From the NCBI RefSeq assembly GCF_008086615.1, contig NZ_RXYB01000014.1, forward strand, positions 40,617-104,616: DNA of 64,000 nucleotides, given 5' to 3'. Below are positions 33,069 to 43,101 of the stretch, piece by piece; within the stretch, counting starts at the first letter, position 1, and each line of letters opens with the position of its first letter. The position numbers and the translations under genes are program-made. Below the pieces are notes generated by a model. That model was not told the DNA's origin, ran no database searches, and saw nothing but the letters and a program-made list of their open reading frames with translations. The stretch comes from Acetobacterium tundrae. Its GTDB lineage: Bacteria; Bacillota; Clostridia; Eubacteriales; Eubacteriaceae.

Positions 33069-35520
33069 ATTCTATCAAGCTTTTCATTTTCTTTATAATC
33101 TCCTTACAACTTCTCGGACAGGGCAACGCTTCTACTTTCAATATCTTTTCCAGGCGGTTGCAAAACTTCATTTGGGTCTCTTCATTTAACAAACTTTGCT
33201 TTAAGCTTGCTTCTAAACCAAAGCATGCCAATACTTTGTAAACATCCTCGTTTTTATCTTTTTGTTCATTTATAGCGGGAAGAATCCTTTGCCGGATTGC
33301 CAGATCAATGACTTCTTTTTCACTAAACAAACTTTCTACACCACTATTTATCCCAAATGCTAAAATCTCATTTTTCCCGCGGTACCCCATTGGATGATCA
33401 AAGTTTGCTAAAATATTTTGAAGTTCATTCAATAAATACATGAGTTTTTCGATGATTTCCGACAAACCTTGAGCTTTGTTTTGAAGTTTAAACTGATTGT
33501 TATCCCAATTACTTTCCCCGACTGAACTTCCAAAATTAGGAAAAGCACTTATTTCAACCATTGGCATTTCAAGGGTATTTCCGCTATCAATAACTCTGGC
33601 CTCTATCGGAAAGCTAGCAGGCCCCCCGTTAATCGTTCCAACAACATATAGATTATCAGGGAAATGAAGCTCGCCATATTCTCGATACGCAGCAACATCC
33701 GCCCCAAAATCTTCCCGTGACAGAAATGGTTCATCATTTCCATTGATACCTTCCAGTAATAATCGCATATAATTTTCCGGCAAAGATCGATCCATTTCAT
33801 CAAAAAGAAAAAAATGCGGTTTCTCGGGGTTTTCTTTTGAACTTTTTAAAATCATCATGATCGGCCTTGGAATAAAATGCCCTCGACTATCTAAGGTTCC
33901 GAAAATACTTTTTTCGTCCTCCCAATTTTTCCCAACTAATACCCTAAGGAATCGTCCATTTTCAGCATTAGCACCAATGGATTCAGCAAATAGACGCGGC
34001 AAGCTTGTTTTTCCACTGCCGACATATCCCTTAATCATCACGAAAGGTTTTGATTTTAAAGAAAGATAATAGCTTTTTACGAGTTCTGAAGGATAAATGA
34101 ACCCCTTGTTTGCCATTTTTGCCAATATTAATTGAAGATAGGATGTCAGGGTTTCATTTTTTACTGGATAATGTTTCAATTCTTTAATAAAATCTCTTTC
34201 ATCCTGAACGCTTTTTTTCACATTTTCTTTTTGATACTCACTACCTTCATTGGGTTCATTTACAATATTATCATCTTCCTTTTTTTCTTCAAAAATAAAG
34301 TTTTCTTTCGATTTTATCGATCCTGACTCTTTTTTTATTTTTTCTGTTTGTCCTACTTCTTCAATATTAGGCATCTGAATTTCTAAATCCATTGCATCTG
34401 ATTCATCATCAATTTCGTTGTATGCTATTCCCTTTTTGAAAATCCGTTGGTCTTTTTGTTCCGGCTCTGCCACTTCATTTTGAAGCAACTCCGAAGTATT
34501 TTCTTCCACCAACTCTTGATGATTTTCTATTGACGCTTCCATAAATTCATCATCGCTGGCGATTTCCATCGGTTCTGAATCCATTGCTAAACAAGCAGCA
34601 TATATTTTTCTAAAATCTTCGAATTCGGTTTCCAACACATTATCTTCCGGCATATCCTCTGTGTATTCACGATAGCAAAGAATCCCTGAAACCAATGTCG
34701 CATTCGCCAACAGCACTTCTTGATGATTTGTTTTATAATTTTTAGTATCAACTTTCTCTTTCAGTTCATTCACTTTCTCCGAAAGACTTCTTATCCCCAG
34801 ACCGCTTTCTGTGTAAATAATTGATAAATATAATTTTCTGCTATCCATTGCCAGAAAATAAACGAGATGAAGGCCATTATCAATACTGTTTTCGATCCGT
34901 TTATCCGTCACCATAACCCAGGGAATTTCTGCCCACTGTGTATCTCCGGCAAATCCTTGAATATTGTAATTTCCGGTTTTAATATTTTCAAGTCCTTCCA
35001 AAGCACTTGGTATTTCTTCATTAATAACGTCCTTAAATGAAAATCTAAAGTCTCTGGGATAGTAATTCGGGTAGTCGATAATCCACTTTTTTAACAAACC
35101 TTGTAATCTTGATTTTTTTTGTTTGGGTTCCTCCTTTTTTTCTTCAATAATTTCCTCTTTATTACCGTTCATTTCTTCATTTTCAATTAGTAATCTTATA
35201 TTATAGTGATCACTTTCTTTTGTTATTTCAATACATGGGGTCTTTTCCGAATCTTTAATATCCTGAAACCAAGAATTATATTGCGGAAATACTTCTCCAA
35301 ATTTTCGGATCAGTACTTTACTCAATTTTAGTTTTGGGTTTCCGCCTTCAGTTTCAACATATGCCGGATATTCACGACCATTAAACATTAATGCCAGCCG
35401 TTCTCCTTCTTTTCCAAAGAAATTCAAAAAATCATCCGGCACATAAGACTCTGTATTAATAAAATCAGACAATTCTGTCGTTTTTATTATTTTATCGGTT
35501 TCCAAGAATTTCCAGCTCAT
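33067..35520 (-). CDS. McrB-type AAA+ ATPase with MrcB-like N-terminal domain
   Basis: The 817-residue protein has three parts. Residues 1-110 form a small domain (LMFNGREYPAYVETEGG) of the kind found ahead of restriction ATPases. Residues 140-310 match the MrcB/DUF3578 domain (QWAEIPWVMVTDKRIE, LYLSIIYTE), which reads modified DNA in some relatives. After an acidic low-complexity linker (310-445) comes an AAA+ module with GYVGSGKT (498-505), FFLFDEMDRS (570-579) and VGTINGGPASF (627-637). McrB proteins drive the nuclease McrC, but no McrC is next to it. The only close neighbour is a YjbQ-like gene upstream. It could be a defence or nucleic-acid remodelling ATPase; the target is unknown. Confidence 0.75.
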   Translation of the reverse strand: MSWKFLETDKIIKTTELSDFINTESYVPDDFLNFFGKEGERLALMFNGREYPAYVETEGGNPKLKLSKVLIRKFGEVFPQYNSWFQDIKDSEKTPCIEITKESDHYNIRLLIENEEMNGNKEEIIEEKKEEPKQKKSRLQGLLKKWIIDYPNYYPRDFRFSFKDVINEEIPSALEGLENIKTGNYNIQGFAGDTQWAEIPWVMVTDKRIENSIDNGLHLVYFLAMDSRKLYLSIIYTESGLGIRSLSEKVNELKEKVDTKNYKTNHQEVLLANATLVSGILCYREYTEDMPEDNVLETEFEDFRKIYAACLAMDSEPMEIASDDEFMEASIENHQELVEENTSELLQNEVAEPEQKDQRIFKKGIAYNEIDDESDAMDLEIQMPNIEEVGQTEKIKKESGSIKSKENFIFEEKKEDDNIVNEPNEGSEYQKENVKKSVQDERDFIKELKHYPVKNETLTSYLQLILAKMANKGFIYPSELVKSYYLSLKSKPFVMIKGYVGSGKTSLPRLFAESIGANAENGRFLRVLVGKNWEDEKSIFGTLDSRGHFIPRPIMMILKSSKENPEKPHFFLFDEMDRSLPENYMRLLLEGINGNDEPFLSREDFGADVAAYREYGELHFPDNLYVVGTINGGPASFPIEARVIDSGNTLEMPMVEISAFPNFGSSVGESNWDNNQFKLQNKAQGLSEIIEKLMYLLNELQNILANFDHPMGYRGKNEILAFGINSGVESLFSEKEVIDLAIRQRILPAINEQKDKNEDVYKVLACFGLEASLKQSLLNEETQMKFCNRLEKILKVEALPCPRSCKEIIKKMKSLIE

Positions 35521-35596
35521 TTTTTACTGCCTTTCTGTTTTTTTCATCGTTCATCCCTTGTTTTTACACCATTTATGTATCTATCCGCACTATTTA

Positions 35597-36175
35597 TTAT
35601 TCTTCTGATTGCTCTATTTCCTTTTCCTTTTCCTTTTCCAGCAATAATCGTTTTTCCTCACAAAGCTTCCATTCATTACGCATTTCTTCTTTAATTTTTT
35701 CTTGTTCGGCTTCAAATTTTTCGCGTGTTTTATATAGTATCTTCAGATCGTTTGGCATCTCTGGTTTTTCATTTTCTAACAATGTCGTCCCCACGGAGCT
35801 CATAAAATACTGTCGTTCTCCCGGACCCTGAAATTCAACAAAATAAATACTTTGATTTTTATCGAGTATCAACGTTCCATCCTGAACCATGATTTGAATC
35901 GTCATGCCAAAAATGCTTGCTTTAACATTTGCAGTTGTCCAACCGGTAAATTTCATGCCATCATACTTCGGCAATAGATGATTGATCTTATTGAAGAATT
36001 CCTTCTCCAAACGCCAATTATCGTTAACCGAAAGGGAAACCGCTGATGTTCTTTCCGGAATTTGAATATGGACAAAGCCATCTTTTAACCGTATTTCAGA
36101 GATATAATCTCTGACGCTTTGGGTAATATCAAGCAGTTGTTCATTGCTGGTAATTTCAATATGAGTTGTTTTCAT
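35597..36175 (-). CDS. YjbQ-like (UPF0047) protein lacking conserved histidines, with charged tail
   Basis: Residues 1-130 follow the YjbQ/UPF0047 fold, with the clear strand motifs TTANVKASIFG (80-90) and QSIYFVEFQGPG (108-119). The family's histidine sites are altered: the usual PHTTAA is PERTSA (40-45) and the usual NADAHLKAS has no His. Residues 131-192 form a Glu/Lys-rich helical tail (KEKEKEIEQSEE at the end) not usual in the family. It therefore probably lacks the thiamine-phosphate synthase-like activity described for YjbQ. It lies 76 bases upstream of the McrB-like gene on the same strand, so the two probably form an operon. Confidence 0.7.
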   Translation of the reverse strand: MKTTHIEITSNEQLLDITQSVRDYISEIRLKDGFVHIQIPERTSAVSLSVNDNWRLEKEFFNKINHLLPKYDGMKFTGWTTANVKASIFGMTIQIMVQDGTLILDKNQSIYFVEFQGPGERQYFMSSVGTTLLENEKPEMPNDLKILYKTREKFEAEQEKIKEEMRNEWKLCEEKRLLLEKEKEKEIEQSEE

Positions 36176-36411
36176 TTTATGGTCTCCCTTTATTATGTTA
36201 ATTAGTTTTATTTACACCATTATAAGTGTTTGTTGACGACTTATTTCTTTTATTATAAACGATATCGTCTTAAAAAACTAAAACATATCCATTGATCTTG
36301 GATAAATATTTGTATTTAACAACTATTTATCCAGGAAAACAGATTTATCTATGAGACATCAATTTGATATGTTAAAATGATTTAATAATAGCAGCCGGAA
36401 AGGAAGTATTT

Positions 36412-37323
36412 ATGTACTATGCACTAAGTCTTCTCTTTATTTGTTTTATCCTCTATTCCTTCATCGGTTGGGTCTGTGAAGTTGTTTATTGCTCAATCCT
36501 TGAGAGAAAAATTACCAACCGCGGTTTTTTAATCGGACCTTATTGTCCCATATATGGTGTTGGTGCTCTATTTATTGTTATGTTTCTGCTGCCCTTCACC
36601 AGCGATGCCCCGGTAGTATTTTTACTGGGTGTTGTTTTTACCAGCATTCTAGAATACATCACTAGTTGGGGGATGGAAAAACTATTTCATGCCAAATGGT
36701 GGGATTACTCAAATAAAAAATATAATATTAACGGTCGCGTCTGTTTGCTTAATTCATTTTTCTTTGGCATCATGTCCCTAGCCCTGATGTATTTTATTTA
36801 TCCTTTTGTCCAGGGAATTATTACCAGTTTTTCTTCTTTGTGGATTCAAATTATTGCAACCGTCATGGCTGTTTTTTTTCTCTGCGATGTGGTTGAATCA
36901 ACCCATGAAACTCTCGTCTTTAATAAAAAACTGGTCAGCATTTATGATGCCACGATCGAATTCAAAGACAGTTTAAAAGATAAAGGAATCTCAACCGCTC
37001 ATGAATTTACTGCGAAGATTCAGGAATTAAAAGATGGTACGCTGGCAGATGCCATCGATTCCGCCCAAAGCAAGGTCCAGGAATTAAAAGATAGTACCCT
37101 TGCCGAGACCATGGATTCCGCCCAAAATCTGGTCATTTATCTGGTTAATCGTATTAATGAAACCAGAAAAATCAACCGTTATGCACATAAACGTATTATG
37201 AAAGCATTTCCCGGCATGTCCCACCATAACTTTCAATCATCATTAGAAATATACAAAGCAATTTTAGCAAAAAATAAGACCAAAAACAATCCTGATTCAA
37301 ACCAGAAAAGCGTTAAAAAATAA
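36412..37323 (+). CDS. CmpB-like membrane protein (putative ABC transporter type IV permease)
   Basis: The 303-residue protein has four to five membrane segments in the first 165 residues with the family motif FIGWVCEVVYCSILERK and GFLIGPYCPIYGVGAL. This is the PF06541 (ABC_trans_CmpB) family of clostridial membrane proteins of unknown function. The cytoplasmic tail contains two copies of a 19-residue unit, QELKDGTLADAIDSAQSK and QELKDSTLAETMDSAQNL. GGAAAGGAAG precedes the ATG. The downstream lipase-like gene starts 36 bases later and may be co-transcribed. Confidence 0.8.
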   Translation: MYYALSLLFICFILYSFIGWVCEVVYCSILERKITNRGFLIGPYCPIYGVGALFIVMFLLPFTSDAPVVFLLGVVFTSILEYITSWGMEKLFHAKWWDYSNKKYNINGRVCLLNSFFFGIMSLALMYFIYPFVQGIITSFSSLWIQIIATVMAVFFLCDVVESTHETLVFNKKLVSIYDATIEFKDSLKDKGISTAHEFTAKIQELKDGTLADAIDSAQSKVQELKDSTLAETMDSAQNLVIYLVNRINETRKINRYAHKRIMKAFPGMSHHNFQSSLEIYKAILAKNKTKNNPDSNQKSVKK

Positions 37324-37359
37324 TTATTTTGAAAACATAATTAATAGGAAGTAAAAGAC

Positions 37360-38208
37360 ATGTTATATCACAATGAGCTCAACTTACTCAGTCAACTTGC
37401 GGCATTGGATCTTCCAATCGCCGCATCGGCACTTCATGATTATACGGTTGGTGAAATGGTTACAGCGCTCTTAAAAAGGGTTAAATTCTTAGCAGGAGAT
37501 TGTGCCATGTCTTCAACCGAGTGGTCAAATTCCCTACATTTAATTCAAACGAATTCGCATCTCACTTCTTTAAAGGTCCTTGCTTATACCAATCATCCAA
37601 AAAGTGCTCTTGTCGCATATTGCTTTTTTGAACAAGCTGAGAATACTGGAATCATTGCTTTTCGCGGTACCACAGGTACTGGATGGCTTGATAACATTAA
37701 GGGCGGTTTTCTTTGTGATACCCCGCAACAAATAAAGGCACTGGAATTTTTTCATGAGGTAAATGATACCTTTAATATTAACGACTACATCATCACCGGC
37801 CATTCCAAAGGCGGAAATAATGGACAATATATTACCATTGTTGATGGCAATAAGATATCTCATTGTATTACTTTTAACAGCCAGGGCTTTTCGGCCGAAT
37901 TCATTCGCAAATACACTCTCCAAATCAAAGAAAACCAGGACAAAATAATAGCTTATGAATGCGCCTGGGATGTCGTCAATATACTATTCATTAACATTGC
38001 CACAAAACGAATTGTTGTCGGGACAGAATCAAGACTTCCCCATCGTAATCACCCACCCAATCGATTATTGAATCAAAATGGTGATATTCGTGATTTTGAC
38101 AATCGTCATCCTCTTTATTCTGGAATTCAAAATTTCACTGCAAGCCTTTCTCTGCTTGTCTCTAAGGTAAAACAACGAATTGAAAAAAATAAATTTAAAA
38201 ACAAATAA
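37360..38208 (+). CDS. DUF2974 (Mbeg1-like) alpha/beta-hydrolase
   Basis: The 282-residue protein has an alpha/beta-hydrolase outline with the nucleophile elbow TGHSKGGNNGQY (Ser in GHSKG, about residue 148) after IIAFRGTTGTGWLDN, the usual oxyanion strand of DUF2974. Later HPPNRLLNQNGD may supply the catalytic His region. There is no signal peptide, so it should act inside the cell. Its lipid or ester substrate is unknown. It is followed by a strong terminator. Confidence 0.82.
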   Translation: MLYHNELNLLSQLAALDLPIAASALHDYTVGEMVTALLKRVKFLAGDCAMSSTEWSNSLHLIQTNSHLTSLKVLAYTNHPKSALVAYCFFEQAENTGIIAFRGTTGTGWLDNIKGGFLCDTPQQIKALEFFHEVNDTFNINDYIITGHSKGGNNGQYITIVDGNKISHCITFNSQGFSAEFIRKYTLQIKENQDKIIAYECAWDVVNILFINIATKRIVVGTESRLPHRNHPPNRLLNQNGDIRDFDNRHPLYSGIQNFTASLSLLVSKVKQRIEKNKFKNK

Positions 38209-38223
38209 ATTCAACTTAAAAAA

Positions 38224-38255
38224 GGACTTCGGCAAAACTGCCGGAGTCCCTTTTT
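38224..38255. terminator. Terminator between convergent genes
   Basis: An 11-bp stem (38224-38234 with 38239-38249) with loop AAAC is followed by CTTTTTATTTT on the plus strand. It ends the lipase-like gene and probably also the AI-2E permease gene. Confidence 0.88.
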
Positions 38256-38258
38256 ATT

Positions 38259-39443
38259 TTACTCAATATCACTCATAGTCTTCTTGATAATGCGTTCGTT
38301 TGTTATTTTTCTAAATACTGCATAAATAACAGCAAAAGTAGGTATTCCTAAAATAGTCCCCAGAATACCGAACAGACTTCCACCGATAATCATTCCGATT
38401 AGCACCCAAAGACCTGATAGGCCAACTGAACTTCCCACGACCCGTGGATATATCAAATTGGTCTCAATTTGCTGGAGTACAACAATATAAATTACAAAAA
38501 TCAGACAATAGAATGGATTGACCACTAATAATATAAAGCCACTGGGAACGGCACCAAGAAATGCTCCAAATACAGGAATAACACTGGTCATCCCGACAAG
38601 AACCCCGATGAGCAGGGCATAGGGAATTTGCAGAATCGCCAACCCGATAGTGCAGAGAGTTCCCAGAATAAAAGCTTCTGTCAATTGGCCTGCAATAAAG
38701 CCATGAAAGACCTGATTAGCAGTAATGCTCACATCTTGTATAAAATCGGCTCGATCCTTTCGGATATAAGCATAAATGAGTTTGTCCTTTAAAGCCAAAA
38801 GTTTTTCCTTGTCTGCAAGAAGGTAGATTGAAATTACGATCCCCATTATGATATTAACGATCCCGGTTGTGACGCTTTTCGTAACATTAAATATTTCTGG
38901 TACTGAATTGATCACCATCCCTCCAAATTGACCCCATAGTTCATCCCATTGAATCGTGAGATCATTCCACAATGTTGCCGGCAGTCCAAAGAATGCTAGT
39001 CCCTGATCTACCAAAGTATTAAATGAATCAATATATCCTGGTAATTTATCAATAAGTGTATTTACACTTTCGCTTACTTGTGGAACAATAAATGTAATAA
39101 TAGCGGCAATAATTCCCAGCACCATAACAAATGTAATGGTTATCGCAATAATACGTTTAGTCTTACTTAAGTCTTTATTTTTCTTATTCTTAAATTTTCC
39201 CATAAAAGTCAAGAAATGTATTTCGATAAAAGACATGGGAATATTTAAGACAAATGCTATTCCTAATCCAATCAATACCGGTGTAATGATGTTCATAAAT
39301 ATGCCTAAATAACCGACTAAGTAATTAATGTTTAACAACGCAACAAAAAGACAAATGGCGAAAGAAATCAAAAACAGATAATTTCTAAATGTCATTTCAC
39401 TCATCTCCGGCTTATTTTTTTTTCCCTTATCACTATTTTCCAT
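38259..39443 (-). CDS. AI-2E family transporter
   Basis: The 394-residue protein has about eight membrane segments and the family's C-terminal signature, GVLVGMTSVIPVFGAFLGAV, then VGLSGLWVLIGMIIGG. The family (PerM/YdbI/TqsA) includes exporters of autoinducer-2 and Na+/H+ antiporters, so the substrate cannot be told from sequence. GGTGG precedes the ATG. It appears to be a single gene. Confidence 0.9.
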   Translation of the reverse strand: MENSDKGKKNKPEMSEMTFRNYLFLISFAICLFVALLNINYLVGYLGIFMNIITPVLIGLGIAFVLNIPMSFIEIHFLTFMGKFKNKKNKDLSKTKRIIAITITFVMVLGIIAAIITFIVPQVSESVNTLIDKLPGYIDSFNTLVDQGLAFFGLPATLWNDLTIQWDELWGQFGGMVINSVPEIFNVTKSVTTGIVNIIMGIVISIYLLADKEKLLALKDKLIYAYIRKDRADFIQDVSITANQVFHGFIAGQLTEAFILGTLCTIGLAILQIPYALLIGVLVGMTSVIPVFGAFLGAVPSGFILLVVNPFYCLIFVIYIVVLQQIETNLIYPRVVGSSVGLSGLWVLIGMIIGGSLFGILGTILGIPTFAVIYAVFRKITNERIIKKTMSDIE

Positions 39444-39563
39444 TTCTTTACCACCTTTTTTAATGTTATAGCATTCACAAACAAATTTTGCTAAATACCT
39501 TTTGCTTCATTTCTATAATACAGTTGTATTTATAGCCAACTTTCCAAAATTATTATGTAAAGT

Positions 39564-39596
39564 AAAAAAGCACTACTATTTTAGTAATGCTTTTTA
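39564..39596 (-). terminator. Terminator of the Tic20/DUF4870-like gene
   Basis: A 14-bp stem with one G-U (39565-39578 with 39582-39595) and a T run on the minus strand. Confidence 0.75.
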
Positions 39597-39621
39597 TTAT
39601 GATCAACTTTTAAATGAATGA

Positions 39622-39990
39622 CTAGTAGGATTTTATTAATGTAATACTACCAAGAACGGGAAGAGGTTTTGCATCAAGATTCACGACATTTATTATTCCA
39701 ATAATCATAAGTGCCAAAATTCCCAATGAAGCGACAAGATAAACTAATCCGATGATCATGCTAAGAATACCGCCTAAAATCCCGAAGGGTAAAAAGAGCA
39801 AATTTAAAATTGAATACACAATCCACATTGCGAAAGATGCCAAACACAATACCAAGCCCTGATTTGCATGAAACTGTGCAAATTTATTATCTTTTCCGGC
39901 CAACAATGGAATTAAAAATAAAATACCAAGGTATGCAAAAATAGAAATTACTTTGCCTTCTTCAGCTTCCTGCTTATCAATATCAATCAT
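39622..39990 (-). CDS. Small Tic20/DUF4870-like membrane protein
   Basis: The 122-residue protein has about four membrane segments and the family motif KFAQFHANQGLVL (36-48), as in DUF4870/Tic20-like bacterial proteins. AGGAGG lies 11 bases before the ATG. Its function is unknown. It stands alone between the AI-2E permease and typA. Confidence 0.75.
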   Translation of the reverse strand: MIDIDKQEAEEGKVISIFAYLGILFLIPLLAGKDNKFAQFHANQGLVLCLASFAMWIVYSILNLLFLPFGILGGILSMIIGLVYLVASLGILALMIIGIINVVNLDAKPLPVLGSITLIKSY

Positions 39991-40108
39991 TTGTTGTTAA
40001 CCTCCTAGCTAAGATTTTACTCATCATAGCACATAAAAAGTTTAATGGTCAATCTATTTTGATTGATTATTTAAATTAATATGAATTTCTTTTTATTCCC
40101 TTATTTTA

Positions 40109-40147
40109 ACAACCTCAGAAACACCGATCGTGCGTTCCTGAGGTTGT
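40109..40147 (-). terminator. typA terminator
   Basis: A 10-bp stem (40109-40118 with 40138-40147) encloses a 19-nt loop. On the minus strand TTAAAATAAGG follows, a weak T tract. Confidence 0.65.
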
Positions 40148-40193
40148 CGATACAAACATAGAATTCAAAATTATTTTGAAGCAATTAACCTGC

Positions 40194-42008
40194 TTAGCGT
40201 TTAGTTCTTTTCCGGTCTAATTCAGATAGTACTTTCTTTCGGATTCGAATATCACTTGGCGTTACTTCTACCAACTCATCATCATTAATAAACTCTAAAG
40301 CCTGCTCTAACGTCATTATCTTGGGTTCAATTAATTTCAAAGCTTCATCTGTTCCTGAAGAACGAACATTTGTCATCTTTTTATTCTTAGTTGGGTTAAC
40401 GGTCATGTCATCGCTACGATTATTAATCCCAATGACCATACCTTCATATACCTTGGTTCCTGCAGCAACCATCATTTCCCCACGATCACTTAAATTGAAA
40501 AGTGAGTATGCCATGGTTTCGCCATTGAATTGTGAAATGAGTACGCCATTTTGTCGTTGCGGAATATCCCCTTTATGCTGTTCAAAAGAAGCAAAGCGGC
40601 GAACCATGGTTCCTTCACCATGGGTATCATTGATAAATTCACTTTGATACCCTAATAAGCCACGAGTTGGCACTAGAAATTCCATTTTCGTCCAGCCTTC
40701 ATCAGAGTACATAGTTTCCATTTGTCCTTTTCGAACATTTAGTTTGGAAATAACCGCACCAGAATATTTTTCAGGAACAGAAATAATGACACCTTCAACC
40801 GGTTCCATTAGTTTTCCATTTTCATCACGATGCATAATGACTTCCGGTTTTGATACGGCAAGTTCATAGCCTTCACGACGCATATTTTCTATCAGAATCG
40901 ACAGATGCAGTTCCCCTCTGCCGGAAACCTTGAATCCATCAGTCGTATCATCCATTTCTTCTACCTTTAATCCAACATTTACTTCCAGTTCTTTTTCAAG
41001 ACGAGCTCTAATATGACGAGTCGTAACAAATTTTCCAACTTGTCCTGCAAATGGCGATTTGTTTACCATGAAGTTCATTGACAGTGTCGGTTCCTCAATT
41101 TCAATCATTTCCATCGGTTGAACCTGGTTAACTTCACCAATGGTCTCACCAATCGAAATATCTGAAATACCGGAAATTACAACAATATCACCGGCTTTTG
41201 CCTCTTTGACTTCAACTCTAGCCAAACCCTTGTAAACAAATACCTGATTAATTTTTTCTTTTTTAAACGTGCCGTCTTGTTTACAGACTTCTACTTGATC
41301 CCCGGCATGAATGGTACCAGTGTATATTTTTCCAATTCCCAAGCGGCCAATGTAATCATCATAAGCAAGTGATGAAACCTGAATTTGCAAAGGTTCCAGA
41401 CTCATATCATCGTGTAGTCCAACGTGTTCAACGATGGTTTCAAAAAGTGGTTGTAAATTGACTCTTTCATCACTCATATCCCGAATTGCAATGCCCTCTT
41501 TTGCGATACCATAAAGTACCGGAAAATCCAATTGTTCGTCAGTCGCTTTCAATTCTACGAAAAGATCAAAAACCATATCGACCACTTCTTCGGCACGTTG
41601 ATCTTTTTTGTCAATTTTATTGATAAACAGAATTGGGTTTAAGCCCTGTTCCAATGATTTGTTTAATACAAAACGTGTTTGAGGCATCGGCCCTTCACTG
41701 GAGTCGACTAAAAGAACGACAGTATCGACGGTTTTTAAAATACGTTCAACTTCTGATGAAAAATCGGCATGCCCTGGTGTATCGACAATGTTGATTTTAA
41801 TATCCTTGTACATGATTGAACAGTTCTTTGAATAAATAGTGATACCACGTTCACGTTCCAGGTCATTACTGTCCATAACACAGTCTACAACCTCCTGATT
41901 ATCCCTAAAAACATGGCTTTGTCCTAAAAGGGCATCTACTAGCGTAGATTTCCCGGCATCGACGTGGGCGATGACAGCAATGTTTATAATGGGCTGTTTG
42001 TTGTTCAT
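40194..42008 (-). CDS. typA: Ribosome-associated GTPase TypA/BipA
   Basis: The 604-residue translational GTPase has AHVDAGKST (14-22), [13 protein letters not shown] and NKID in order, an EF-Tu-like domain II, and the BipA-specific C-terminal region ([20 protein letters not shown]). It assists ribosome assembly and stress or cold adaptation. The length is typical. It is a single gene with its own terminator, upstream of rpsI in the opposite order of transcription. Confidence 0.97.
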   Translation of the reverse strand: MNNKQPIINIAVIAHVDAGKSTLVDALLGQSHVFRDNQEVVDCVMDSNDLERERGITIYSKNCSIMYKDIKINIVDTPGHADFSSEVERILKTVDTVVLLVDSSEGPMPQTRFVLNKSLEQGLNPILFINKIDKKDQRAEEVVDMVFDLFVELKATDEQLDFPVLYGIAKEGIAIRDMSDERVNLQPLFETIVEHVGLHDDMSLEPLQIQVSSLAYDDYIGRLGIGKIYTGTIHAGDQVEVCKQDGTFKKEKINQVFVYKGLARVEVKEAKAGDIVVISGISDISIGETIGEVNQVQPMEMIEIEEPTLSMNFMVNKSPFAGQVGKFVTTRHIRARLEKELEVNVGLKVEEMDDTTDGFKVSGRGELHLSILIENMRREGYELAVSKPEVIMHRDENGKLMEPVEGVIISVPEKYSGAVISKLNVRKGQMETMYSDEGWTKMEFLVPTRGLLGYQSEFINDTHGEGTMVRRFASFEQHKGDIPQRQNGVLISQFNGETMAYSLFNLSDRGEMMVAAGTKVYEGMVIGINNRSDDMTVNPTKNKKMTNVRSSGTDEALKLIEPKIMTLEQALEFINDDELVEVTPSDIRIRKKVLSELDRKRTKR

Positions 42009-42093
42009 AAATTCCTACTTTCTTAATTAACTATTGTAACACTTAAAAGTCCTGCAACATTGAATGTCGCAGGACCCTGTGAAAAGTCTGTTA

Positions 42094-42486
42094 TTAACGT
42101 TTTGAAAACTGTGGTGCACGACGGGCTTTTTTAAGACCGTATTTCTTTCTTTCAACCATTCGAGAATCTCGGGTTAAGTAACCGGCACGTTTAAGTGCAG
42201 GTCTCAGGTTGATATCCGCTTCAAGCAATGCACGGGAAATCCCATGTCTGATTGCTCCAGCTTGTCCTGTAAATCCGCCGCCATGAACATTAACGATCAC
42301 ATCATATGTATCCAGGGTTTCAGTTAATTTTAAAGGCTGTCTTGCGATTACTTTAAGTGTTTCCATTCCGAAAAATTCATCAATATCACGTCCGTTAATT
42401 GTAAATTTTCCACTCCCGGGTAATAAACGAACTCGGGCAACCGAGGTTTTTCTTCTTCCAGTTCCAAAATATTGTACTTTAGCCAT
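42094..42486 (-). CDS. rpsI: 30S ribosomal protein S9
   Basis: The 130-residue protein starts [20 protein letters not shown] and ends [12 protein letters not shown], the C-terminal tail that reaches the P-site tRNA. It follows rplM by 23 bases in the universal rplM-rpsI pair, with AAGGAGG upstream. Nothing is unusual. Confidence 0.98.
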   Translation of the reverse strand: MAKVQYFGTGRRKTSVARVRLLPGSGKFTINGRDIDEFFGMETLKVIARQPLKLTETLDTYDVIVNVHGGGFTGQAGAIRHGISRALLEADINLRPALKRAGYLTRDSRMVERKKYGLKKARRAPQFSKR

Positions 42487-42509
42487 TCTCTATATCCTCC
42501 TTCTCAGCG

Positions 42510-42947
42510 TTAAAATTCGTAAACTTCTGGCAATTGCGCAGCGTGTGGATGTTCACTACCAGCATAAACTTTAAGTTTTGTAGCGACCTTATCCCCTAAT
42601 TTGTTATGAGGGATCATACCCTTTACTGCTTTGAAAACCAAAAGTTCTGGTTTCTCAGCTAAGAATTTTCTGTAAGTCATTTCCTTTAACCCTCCGGAAT
42701 AACCGGAATATGTTTTGTATAATTTCTGATCCAATTTGTTTCCTGTCAATACAATTTTTTCAGCATTGATAATAATTACAAAATCACCGCAATCCATATG
42801 TGGTGAATAAATCGGTTTGTTTTTACCTCGCAAAATATCAGCAACTTCTGTAGCTAATCTTCCTAATACCTTACCTTCTGCATCAATAACATACCATTTA
42901 CGGTCTATTTCATGAGATTTGGCCATTTTTGTAGCATTCGCATTCAT
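42510..42947 (-). CDS. rplM: 50S ribosomal protein L13
   Basis: The 145-residue protein has the L13 motifs [20 protein letters not shown] and [19 protein letters not shown] supports the ATG at 42947. A leader of about 120 bases with a 7-bp hairpin (43000-43006 with 43014-43020) separates promoter and gene; an L13-type autoregulatory leader is possible but not proven. Confidence 0.97.
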   Translation of the reverse strand: MNANATKMAKSHEIDRKWYVIDAEGKVLGRLATEVADILRGKNKPIYSPHMDCGDFVIIINAEKIVLTGNKLDQKLYKTYSGYSGGLKEMTYRKFLAEKPELLVFKAVKGMIPHNKLGDKVATKLKVYAGSEHPHAAQLPEVYEF

Positions 42948-43071
42948 CTCAAAAGTCCTCCTCAGTTTATAATTTCTTATTTGTTTTATTTTTGGTTTTC
43001 CGATAAGTGGGAGTTATCGGAAATCGTATTTTCTCGTATCTGGGCTAAGGATACATTAACGTCCATCATTA

Positions 43072-43100
43072 ATTTTATAGCATCTTCCCGGGTGTGTCAA
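43072..43100 (-). promoter_or_regulatory. rplM-rpsI promoter
   Basis: TTGACA (43095-43100) and TAAAAT (43072-43077), spacer 17, on the minus strand. The -35 lies directly behind the truA stop codon. Confidence 0.75.
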
Positions 43101-43101
43101 G

